From Comamonas sp. lk (lineage in GTDB: Bacteria; Pseudomonadota; Gammaproteobacteria; Burkholderiales; Burkholderiaceae_C), in assembly GCA_945925985.1 (NCBI GenBank), contig CAMELV010000031.1, forward strand, positions 1 to 47,855: a DNA stretch of 47,855 nucleotides. Direction: 5' to 3'. Below are positions 41,799 to 47,855 of this stretch, one piece after another (within the stretch, counting starts at the first letter, position 1; every line of letters begins with the position of its first letter). A program made the translations under genes and the position numbers. The notes below the pieces were generated by a model. That model was not told where the DNA came from. It saw only the letters and a list, made by a program, of their open reading frames with translations, and made no database searches.

Positions 41799-42509
41799 AT
41801 GGAATCACAACATAGCGCGTCGCCCGCCGCTTCTTCAAGGGCAAGGCGCATCGTGACGGTGGACGACGAGATCCTCGCCGCGCGATACGCACGCGGCTGT
41901 GTGGTCTTGATAGACGATGACGCCGAGGTGCTGTCCGCGCTGTCGGCCAGGCTGATGTTCGAAGGTTATGCGGTCGAAACCTTTGCGTCGGCGCGCCACT
42001 ACTTGGCGGCGCGGGACCTGCACGAGCCCAAATTCCCTGGGCCCAGTTGCCTGCTGTGCGACCTGCGGATGCCGGAGATCGATGGCCTGGCTTTACAGCG
42101 ACAACTGCAAGGGCGCGACGTGCCCCCGATGGTGCTGATGAGTGGGCAGAGCCTGCCCCAGGACGTGGTCAGCGCATTCCACGGGGGTGCAATCGACTTC
42201 CTGATCAAGCCATTTGACGCCGCAGATTTGTTGTTAGCGGTCGCCAAGGCACTGAGCACAAACGCGGCGCAGCACACAGCCGCGCAACGGCAGCTTGATG
42301 CTGCGGCGCTGGTGGCGTCGCTAACCGACAAGGAACTGCAAGTGATCCGCTTGGTGGCCCAAGGCAAGACCAACCCCCAGATCATGCTGAGCCTGCAGAT
42401 TGCGTTGCGCACCGTGAAATTGCACCGGCAGAGGGCGATGGAAAAGCTGAGGCTAGACAGCGTGGCAGCCTTGGGGCGATTTGGGCTCGAGGCGGGGTGG
42501 AGAGGCTAA
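41799..42509 (+). CDS. FixJ-like response regulator (module 1)
   Basis: The 236-residue protein has a receiver domain (VVLIDDDAEVLSALSA, phosphoacceptor D88 in LLCDLRMPEIDG, LIKPF with the conserved Lys) and a LuxR-type helix-turn-helix (LTDKELQVIRLVAQGKTNPQIMLSLQIALRTVK). It should be phosphorylated by the kinase encoded four bases upstream and activate transcription. An N-terminal extension of about 32 residues precedes the receiver. Targets unknown. It shares many residues with the regulator at 45785-46453. Confidence 0.9.
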   Translation: MESQHSASPAASSRARRIVTVDDEILAARYARGCVVLIDDDAEVLSALSARLMFEGYAVETFASARHYLAARDLHEPKFPGPSCLLCDLRMPEIDGLALQRQLQGRDVPPMVLMSGQSLPQDVVSAFHGGAIDFLIKPFDAADLLLAVAKALSTNAAQHTAAQRQLDAAALVASLTDKELQVIRLVAQGKTNPQIMLSLQIALRTVKLHRQRAMEKLRLDSVAALGRFGLEAGWRG

Positions 42510-42622
42510 TGCGCGCCTAAACCCCATTCCGCACTTAAATCCTTCCTCACCACTCTACAGGCCTCTGGCTGCCAGCCTTGCGCGAGAATAGTGCATCTCG
42601 TCACCACGCAAAGGAAGCCCGC

Positions 42623-43378
42623 ATGTCTCTCCCCTCCAAAGTTGCCATCGTCACGGGCGCCGGTTCTGGCGTCGGCAAAGCCGCTGCCCTGGCGTTGTTG
42701 GGTGCGGGTTATCGCGTGGTTCTGGCCGGCCGCCGTGAAGCGCCTTTGCAACAAGTGTTGGCTGAATCTTCGGCACCAGGCAATGGCTTGGCAGTGCCGA
42801 CCGATGTGTCCGATGAGGCCTCGGTGGCGCAATTGTTTGCCACCACCGTGGCCACCTATGGCCGGCTCGATGTGTTGTTCAACAACGCCGGGGTCAGCGC
42901 CCCCGGCATCCCGCTGGAAGACCTGAAGGTTGAACAATGGAAAACCGTGGTGGACATCAACCTCACCGGCATGTTCCTGTGCATTCGGCAGGCATTTCGG
43001 GTCATGAAAGCGCAAACCCCCATGGGCGGGCGCATCATCAACAACGGCTCCATCTCGGCCACCACGCCGCGCCCCAACTCCATTGCCTACACCTCAACCA
43101 AACACGGCGTCAGCGGCCTGACCAAGACCGCTTCGCTGGACGGGCGCAAGCACAACATCGCGGTCGGCCAGATCGACATTGGCAATGCCGCCACCGAGAT
43201 GGCCGCGCGCATGGCCACCGGCATCTTGCAGGCCAATGGGCAGATCGCCATTGAGCCACTGATGGACGTGTCCATCGTCGGTCAGTCGGTGCTGTACATG
43301 GCCAGCCTGCCCTTGGAGGCCAATGTGATGTTCCACACCGTCATGGCCACACAAATGCCGTTTGCTGGCCGGGGCTGA
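42623..43378 (+). CDS. Short-chain dehydrogenase/reductase
   Basis: The 251-residue oxidoreductase has the nucleotide site TGAGSGVG (11-18), NNAG at 87-90, and the catalytic S143, Y156 and K160 in [27 protein letters not shown] after strand 2 suggests NADP(H) preference by the Arg pair, though this is not proven. The substrate cannot be read. AAGGAAG lies six bases before ATG 42623. A hairpin repeat starts at the stop codon. Confidence 0.9.
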   Translation: MSLPSKVAIVTGAGSGVGKAAALALLGAGYRVVLAGRREAPLQQVLAESSAPGNGLAVPTDVSDEASVAQLFATTVATYGRLDVLFNNAGVSAPGIPLEDLKVEQWKTVVDINLTGMFLCIRQAFRVMKAQTPMGGRIINNGSISATTPRPNSIAYTSTKHGVSGLTKTASLDGRKHNIAVGQIDIGNAATEMAARMATGILQANGQIAIEPLMDVSIVGQSVLYMASLPLEANVMFHTVMATQMPFAGRG

Positions 43379-43413
43379 TTTCAGCCCGCCCGTCTTGGCA
43401 GCGGGTCACATCG
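43378..43413. repeat. Hairpin repeat, copy 1, after the SDR gene
   Basis: ATTTCAGCCCGCC opens a unit with GCCCGC and GCGGGT arms and ends GGGTCACATCG. Similar units are at 44141-44167 and 47671-47696, all directly after a stop codon or in the gap behind one. This copy has a longer loop. Confidence 0.5.
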
Positions 43414-43477
43414 AACAGGTCAATACGGGCACAGGTCATAGAATCTGTTCTTCACACTGCAAAAAAAGATCAAGTCC

Positions 43478-43768
43478 ATGAAGCCGTCCGCTGTCTTAGC
43501 CCGAAGCCGCGAGAGAATTCGAGCGCTTGTGGCAGAGTACGGCGTTTCAAATCCCCGGGTTTTTGGGTCCGTTTTAAGAAGCGAGGACTCCGACGCCAGT
43601 GACCTGGATATCTTGGTAGACCCAGCTCCCAACACATCGCTGTTAGACATTGCCAAACTGCAGATGCGACTGGAATCTGAGTTGGGCATTCAAGTTGATG
43701 TCCTGACCCCCAGGGCTTTGCCCTTGTCATTTCGCAATCATGTGGTGGAGCACGCCCAACCGGTATGA
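43478..43768 (+). CDS. mntA: MntA-type nucleotidyltransferase antitoxin
   Basis: The 96-residue protein carries the minimal nucleotidyltransferase motif G30-S31-x10-D42-x-D44 in VFGSVLRSEDSDASDLDILVD. In the MntA-HepT systems this enzyme transfers AMP groups onto a tyrosine of the HEPN toxin and silences it. The stop overlaps the HEPN gene by four bases (ATGA). It starts 100 bases after the SDR stop in the same direction, past a hairpin repeat. Length is typical. Confidence 0.88.
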   Translation: MKPSAVLARSRERIRALVAEYGVSNPRVFGSVLRSEDSDASDLDILVDPAPNTSLLDIAKLQMRLESELGIQVDVLTPRALPLSFRNHVVEHAQPV

Positions 43769-44124
43769 CCGACTTGCGGCTGAATAGGCTAAAGGACTAC
43801 TTGGATCATATGATTCAAGCCATCGAGCAGGTTGATGAGTACCTGACCGATGTCACTCAGGCCCAATTTCTCTCTACGCGGTTGTTGCAGGATGGTGTTG
43901 TTCGGAACCTAGAGGTGATTGGTGAAGCAGCAAACCAAGTTATCAAAAAGTTCCCGGAATTTGCTTCACTGCAATCGGACGTGCCTTGGGAGGCCATTTA
44001 CTACATGAGAAATCGCGTTATTCATGGTTACGCAAGCATCGACTACGAGCTCGTGTGGCAAGTTGCGAACAAAGACTTGTTGGACCTGCATGCGCAATTA
44101 AAGCGAATAAAGGCCACACTGTAA
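43765..44124 (+). CDS. hepT: HepT-type HEPN ribonuclease toxin
   Basis: The 119-residue protein is a four-helix HEPN domain with the RX4HXY motif intact: R82-N-R-V-I-H87-G-Y89. HepT toxins cleave RNA (tRNA in studied cases) and are inactivated by AMPylation of the motif tyrosine by MntA. VPWEAIYYMRNRVIHGY is the typical context. It is translationally coupled to mntA. A hairpin repeat starts 17 bases after the stop. Confidence 0.9.
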   Translation: MTDLRLNRLKDYLDHMIQAIEQVDEYLTDVTQAQFLSTRLLQDGVVRNLEVIGEAANQVIKKFPEFASLQSDVPWEAIYYMRNRVIHGYASIDYELVWQVANKDLLDLHAQLKRIKATL

Positions 44125-44140
44125 AACCCTCAGCTGCATT

Positions 44141-44167
44141 TTTCAGCCCGCCCGGCGGGTCACATCG
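44141..44167. repeat. Hairpin repeat, copy 2, after hepT
   Basis: TTTCAGCCCGCCCGGCGGGT followed by CACATCG contains the dyad CCCGCC/GGCGGG. It may stop or stabilise the mntA-hepT transcript, as inferred from its place. Confidence 0.5.
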
Positions 44168-44255
44168 CTTCAAAAGCCTTGACCTTGCGGGGCCATCCAC
44201 CCGTGTTTGCTTCTCCAAAGCGGTCAGCGGCAACCATCAATAGTAAGGTGTTATT

Positions 44256-45755
44256 TTGAGTGCTCTGCATTTGGACATCCAAACCGCCATCTTCATGACT
44301 TGCTTCGTGTACCTGATCCTGCACGGGGCCATCTGGCTGGCTTTGCAAGAGCATAGAAGCCGTCAAGTCAAATTGTGGTGTGCGTCAGGGATTGTCAGCG
44401 GTATGGGCGTGGTGTTGCTGTCGATGCGTGGGCAGGTTTCTGAGTTCTTGTTTTTGTATGTGGCTCAGCTGTTGATGCTGGCGGGCAATGCGGGGCGAAT
44501 GGCCGCATTGCGCATGTACCTGTTACCAGCACCGCAACATCGTGCCTACAGGGTTTACAACTTAGCATCCGGCCTATATTTCGTCGTTTTCGTCTATCTC
44601 ACTGTCGTTTTGCAATCCGATTGGGAGGCATTGATTTTGTTCAATGCGTTCTATGCGGTACTTTGCTTTGATTATTTCCGCATCGGTCTCATGCTCAATC
44701 GACTGCGCGAGTCCTTGGGGGCCAAACTGCTCATGTTGGGCGGCCTTATTTTGAGTGTTAGTTTGGCGTTGCGAGCCATCGGTGTGGCTGAGGCTGGCAC
44801 TATAAGTGCCATCTACGAACCGAGTTGGCATCAAGCCGTGATGGTCGTCGGGCAATTTATGTCGATTACGCTTTGCAACATTGCTTTTCTTAGACTATTT
44901 TTAGAGATCGCTGAGCGCAAAAAAATGATGTTGGCCAATGAGTTGGCAGCGACAAACGCTCGGGCAGAGGAAATGCACCGAACCAGCCTGGTTCTTAAAC
45001 AGTTGCTTGAGGAGCGGGAAGAAATTATCCGGCAGCTAGCCCTTTTCAACAAAACAGCAGGCATGGGTGCCTTGGTGGCCAGTTTGGCTCATGAACTGAA
45101 CCAACCGCTGACAGTCATTCAGATGAATACCGGCGTGATTGAATTGGTGCTGAGCGACCATGAGACCAAACTGAACCAAGACACCAGAATTGACAAAGCT
45201 TTAACGGGTTTGCGCAATGCTAACCAACGCGCCGCCACCATCATCACCACGCTGCGCAACATGTTTAGCAATGGACCCAAAAGGATTTCGACCTTTGACT
45301 TCAATGAACTTGTCAATGACGCGCTGCTCTTGTGTCAACCCATGCTGCAGAAACAGGCTGTTGATTTTCAGGTCCAACTGCACGCAACTGCCTTGAACCT
45401 GGCAGGCGAGAAGTCACAGTTACAGCAAGTTTTATTGAATCTGATCACCAATGCCATAGAGGCTTTCCCGGCGACGTTTAAAGGTACCAAAAAAATCACG
45501 GTGAGAACAAGTTTGGAAAATGATCAGGTGGTGATGACCGTGGAGGATAACGGCAGTGGTATTGCGCCAGACATTGAGGCGGTAGTTTTTGTGTTGCTTC
45601 GCACCAACAAGAAAACGGGTATGGGTGTCGGGCTATGGCTTTCAAAAACCATCATAGAGTCGCACAGAGGGACCATTAGTTTCACGACCGGCGAGAACCG
45701 AGGGACACGATTCCTTATTACCTTGCCATTAACGAATGACGCAATGCATCTTTAG
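44256..45755 (+). CDS. Membrane sensor histidine kinase (module 2)
   Basis: The 499-residue protein has about six or seven N-terminal helices (from AIFMTCFVYLILHGAIWLAL), a coiled-coil linker (ERKKMMLANELAATNARAEE), and a kinase core. H279 in LVASLAHELNQPLTVIQ is the phosphoacceptor. LITNAIEAF (N box), VEDNGSGIAP (G1) and TGMGVGLWLSK (G2) are present. The F box is unusual: VVFVLLRTNKK replaces the usual FEPFxTxK, which might lower activity. The start is TTG 44256, preceded by AAGG. The regulator 45785-46453 is convergent. It is a paralogue of 40379-41794. Confidence 0.88.
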   Translation: MSALHLDIQTAIFMTCFVYLILHGAIWLALQEHRSRQVKLWCASGIVSGMGVVLLSMRGQVSEFLFLYVAQLLMLAGNAGRMAALRMYLLPAPQHRAYRVYNLASGLYFVVFVYLTVVLQSDWEALILFNAFYAVLCFDYFRIGLMLNRLRESLGAKLLMLGGLILSVSLALRAIGVAEAGTISAIYEPSWHQAVMVVGQFMSITLCNIAFLRLFLEIAERKKMMLANELAATNARAEEMHRTSLVLKQLLEEREEIIRQLALFNKTAGMGALVASLAHELNQPLTVIQMNTGVIELVLSDHETKLNQDTRIDKALTGLRNANQRAATIITTLRNMFSNGPKRISTFDFNELVNDALLLCQPMLQKQAVDFQVQLHATALNLAGEKSQLQQVLLNLITNAIEAFPATFKGTKKITVRTSLENDQVVMTVEDNGSGIAPDIEAVVFVLLRTNKKTGMGVGLWLSKTIIESHRGTISFTTGENRGTRFLITLPLTNDAMHL

Positions 45756-45784
45756 ATCAGCCAGTCAGCCGCACCAACAGAAAA

Positions 45785-46453
45785 TCAAAGGCCAGCCAAA
45801 TCTGCCAGTCGAACCAGATCGGCCAATGTGCTGGCACCAAGTTTCTCCATCGCCCGCTGCCGATGCAATTTGACGGTGCGAAGCGCAATACCGAACTCGT
45901 CGGCGATATGCTGGTTCATCCTGCCCTGCGCCACGCGGCGCGAAACTTCGCGCTCACGTTCAGTCAGTGATGCGACTCGCTTGGCCAGACCGTACCGCAG
46001 CGCATCGAGTTGCTGGTGCTCGGCGCTAGCCGCGAGGGCCTGTGCTACAGCGTCGAGCAGCACATGGGACTCGAACGGTTTGATTAAAAAGTTATGCGCG
46101 CCAGCTCTGAAGCCGGTGACAGCCTCTTGCACGCCGCTGTGGCCACTCATCAGCAGCAGCGGCACGTGATCGAAATCAGCCATCCTGTGCTGAAATTGCA
46201 GACCGTCCATCTCCGGCATCCTGACGTCGCACAGCACGCAACTCGGACCGGGAAACACAGCTTGGTTGGCGGTGAGAACCTCCAAGTAAGCTAAGGCCGA
46301 CGAATAGGTCTCTACGGCATAGCTTTTGATCTCCAACAAGGCGGCTAGCGCAGCCAGAACCTCCGAGTCGTCGTCAATAATGACAACGCGTCCGTTGGCG
46401 CAACGTGCCGCCAGGCGTTCGTCATTTTCCGTAACAACACGGCGCAGCAGCAT
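45785..46453 (-). CDS. FixJ-like response regulator (module 2)
   Basis: The 222-residue protein has a receiver (VVIIDDDSEVLAALAALL, phosphoacceptor D76 in VLCDVRMPEMDGL, LIKPF) and a LuxR-type helix-turn-helix (LTEREREVSRRVAQGRMNQHIADEFGIALRTVK). It shares FPGPSCxLCDxRMPExDGL and TVKLHRQRAMEKL with the regulator at 41799-42509. It is transcribed toward its likely kinase partner (44256-45755), with 29 bases between stops. A 7-base dyad lies 27 bases upstream. Confidence 0.9.
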   Translation of the reverse strand: MLLRRVVTENDERLAARCANGRVVIIDDDSEVLAALAALLEIKSYAVETYSSALAYLEVLTANQAVFPGPSCVLCDVRMPEMDGLQFQHRMADFDHVPLLLMSGHSGVQEAVTGFRAGAHNFLIKPFESHVLLDAVAQALAASAEHQQLDALRYGLAKRVASLTEREREVSRRVAQGRMNQHIADEFGIALRTVKLHRQRAMEKLGASTLADLVRLADLAGL

Positions 46454-46479
46454 AAGACTCCCGTTGATCCCAACGCTAT

Positions 46480-46496
46480 GTGGTCATGATGACCAC
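46480..46496. promoter_or_regulatory. Dyad upstream of the second response regulator
   Basis: GTGGTCA and TGACCAC flank TGA in the 80-base gap between the RodZ-like gene and the regulator. The 7-base arms are perfect. It may be an operator for autoregulation or a weak terminator of the RodZ-like gene. Confidence 0.4.
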
Positions 46497-46533
46497 GGCA
46501 AGCGCAGCGCGCGCCCGAGTAGCACTGTCCAGC

Positions 46534-47457
46534 TTAGTTTGCCAGATGCGCATGGAGCCTGATTTGAGTTGTTTGCGTGTCAGGCAAAGGAATGCGTTGA
46601 CCTTGAAAAAATATTTTTAGACTTGCTAAATTAGTACTGCTTAAACGCCAAGGGGCAGCACCATAAACACTCTTGGCCTCACCGGCAGTTAGGGCGAGAC
46701 GCGTGACTTGATTGCGGCTGTCCAATACGCACACCGAAGCTGTCATGCTGGCAACCAAGTGCACGTAGTCGCTCGGTTTTCCGGAGTGAGCTGATTGAAT
46801 AACGGTCCCTTGATCTTGAATATCGCAGTCGCGCGTCGAAGGCATTTCGGATGCGGAGGCTGTTAACAGACCGCTTGCTGCAATCTCTGCCGCATTGGAA
46901 GGACCGCTGTTCTGTGGTGACTGGTTTTTGGACAGCGGTGCTTGGTTTGTCGAGTGGTTCTGCTCAATCGGTAATGTGCCCAGTGGTGGGGCGCTGATGT
47001 CTTTTGCGTCAATTTGTTCGGAAATTGCCGTGAGCCACTTTAGGGACAGCAAAATCAGGCAAAACGATAACGCAGCCAGCACATAAGCGGATAGCGCATC
47101 GCGCGTTCGCCAAAAAGTCAAGACGGCGCGCCCAATCCTTTGGCTCAAGTTCGGGTCCAGGTTTAGGCGCGCTTGAGCGGCTAACTTGTCCATTTCTAGT
47201 TCGGCAATGGCTTTGGTCATCGGGTGCAAATCGGCAGTCACGCCATGGCCATCTGCACCTAAAGAAAGCAGCAACTTCCTGCCGACCTGCGCCTTGATGG
47301 CGGCACTGTAAAAGCTGCCCTGGCCACCGTCTTCGAGTTCGAGCAACTGCGCATGAGAAAGGGCATTCAGTTTGGCCAGCACAGCAGCACCAAGGCCCGC
47401 CGCCAAACGGCAAGCCTTCAATCGTTGACCGTCGCTTTCAGACCACACTTGATTCAT
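46534..47457 (-). CDS. RodZ-like membrane protein
   Basis: The 307-residue protein has the RodZ layout: an N-terminal helix-turn-helix-like part (residues 10-60, RLKACRLAAGLGAAVLAKLN), a cytoplasmic stretch, one transmembrane helix (about 122-143, SAYVLAALSFCLILLSLKWL), a Ser/Asn/Pro-rich linker, and a C-terminal DUF4115-like domain (VCVLDSRNQVTRLALTAGEA, PWRLSSTNLASLKIFFQGQ). RodZ links MreB to the cell envelope. The N-terminal part is divergent, so a role in shape is unproven. It lies upstream of the second response regulator in the same direction. Confidence 0.7.
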   Translation of the reverse strand: MNQVWSESDGQRLKACRLAAGLGAAVLAKLNALSHAQLLELEDGGQGSFYSAAIKAQVGRKLLLSLGADGHGVTADLHPMTKAIAELEMDKLAAQARLNLDPNLSQRIGRAVLTFWRTRDALSAYVLAALSFCLILLSLKWLTAISEQIDAKDISAPPLGTLPIEQNHSTNQAPLSKNQSPQNSGPSNAAEIAASGLLTASASEMPSTRDCDIQDQGTVIQSAHSGKPSDYVHLVASMTASVCVLDSRNQVTRLALTAGEAKSVYGAAPWRLSSTNLASLKIFFQGQRIPLPDTQTTQIRLHAHLAN

Positions 47458-47670
47458 TTTTTAATCGTTATCCTGGGGGCAAAAAAATAACAATTTCCGT
47501 CTAGGGCAATTCGTATGCGTATTTCCCCGCTGTTAAATTGGGAACCAACCCGCATCGCTAAACAGGCCATTGCGCTCATGTTCCACACGCCACTGAGCGC
47601 ATATTTTTAAACAAAAACGGCTAATTTGATATCTCCCCAAGGGGCAGTCCCCTGGCCTAAAGCCGCCTTG

Positions 47671-47696
47671 TTCAGCCCGCCGGGCGAGTCAGATTG
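47671..47696. repeat. Hairpin repeat, copy 3, after the oxidoreductase gene
   Basis: TTCAGCCCGCCGGGCGAGTC followed by AGATTG contains the palindrome GCCCGCCGGGC. It lies 6 bases downstream of the leftward oxidoreductase stop. The rest of 47458-47702 shows no gene. Confidence 0.5.
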
Positions 47697-47702
47697 AACG
47701 CC

Positions 47703-47855
47703 TCAAGCCTCTGCCCGGTAAGCAATGTCCAGGGTGATGCTGCCCACCACCCGCGACACACAGACGCAAATGCGCTGATTTTGCTGGTGCTCGTGGGCGC
47801 TCAAAAAAACATCGCGGTGGTCGATCACGCCGTCGAGTGCCATCACATCCAGCGC
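47703..47855 (-). CDS. C-terminal 2Fe-2S domain of a dioxygenase-reductase-type oxidoreductase (partial)
   Basis: Only the last 50 residues are in the window; the gene runs off the right edge. They read DHRDVFLSAHEH and then ICVCVSRVVG, which fits the last part of the plant-type ferredoxin domain of phthalate dioxygenase reductase and vanillate demethylase reductase. DHRDxxLS and CVCVSR with the fourth cluster Cys are characteristic. Such reductases pass electrons from NADH via FMN to Rieske oxygenases. The partner oxygenase would lie outside the window. The stop is TGA at 47705-47703. Confidence 0.85.
   Translation of the reverse strand, partial: ALDVMALDGVIDHRDVFLSAHEHQQNQRICVCVSRVVGSITLDIAYRAEA

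Noticed and set aside
1..47855. CRISPR array, rRNA or tRNA genes
   Set aside because: No regularly spaced repeat cluster and no rRNA or tRNA-like sequence was seen on either strand by eye. A covariance-model scan was not possible here.

Overview
The window looks like a chromosomal segment of a betaproteobacterium of the order Burkholderiales, most probably a Comamonadaceae member of the Rhodoferax/Polaromonas type. I infer this from high GC content, from the style of the housekeeping genes (DacB, TsaB-RimI-type 4 UDG, PyrF type 2, UvrA, SSB, MnmA), from many four-base ATGA/GTGA gene overlaps, and from an A+T-rich in-frame element inside the UDG gene of a kind I recall from that family. No rRNA, tRNA or CRISPR array was seen.

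Layout. 1-4.4 kb is an accessory edge: a possible transposase N-terminus with two 24-bp repeats, an intact HigBA-type pair, a TacA-TacT pair in which both genes are broken, a three-gene NTF2-like/PhyH dioxygenase/racemase-like operon and a VapBC pair. 4.6-17.7 kb holds two divergent transport-and-hydrolysis loci. Leftward runs a cyclic-phosphodiesterase-like metallophosphoesterase, a Ugp/Mal-type ABC importer and a HAD phosphatase. Rightward runs a Dpp/Opp-type ABC importer followed by an alkaline-phosphatase-superfamily enzyme that closely resembles phosphonate monoester hydrolases. A Pho-box-like site lies between them and points at the leftward operon, so the region reads as a phosphate-ester (and possibly phosphonate-ester) scavenging island.

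17.9-23.6 kb carries catabolic genes of unknown substrate: a tautomerase-like/SnoaL-like fusion, a translationally coupled cysteine hydrolase with two paralogous polysaccharide-deacetylase-like proteins, a BKACE (DUF849) enzyme divergent from a SnoaL-like protein, and a secreted ricin-B-like lectin beside a decayed phage integrase. 23.6-38.8 kb is mostly core genome: dacB, an EamA-tsaB-rimI-udg operon, pyrF, uvrA, ssb, mnmA and two more EamA exporters, with a large lipoprotein of unknown function and a GcvA-like LysR regulator. dacB and the EamA-tsaB operon share a perfect 32-bp palindrome that contains two mirrored -10 boxes.

38.8-47.9 kb is accessory again: an orphan XRE antitoxin, a toxin-first PIN/ribbon-helix-helix pair with a perfect 20-bp operator, two paralogous membrane histidine kinase/FixJ-like response regulator modules, an SDR, an MntA-HepT pair, a RodZ-like membrane protein, and the C-terminal end of a 2Fe-2S oxidoreductase at the right edge. 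Counting broken and orphan members, seven toxin-antitoxin loci are present. The strongest leads are the Pho-box-linked double scavenging locus, the palindromic divergent promoter upstream of tsaB, the duplicated kinase/regulator modules and the tautomerase-SnoaL fusion.
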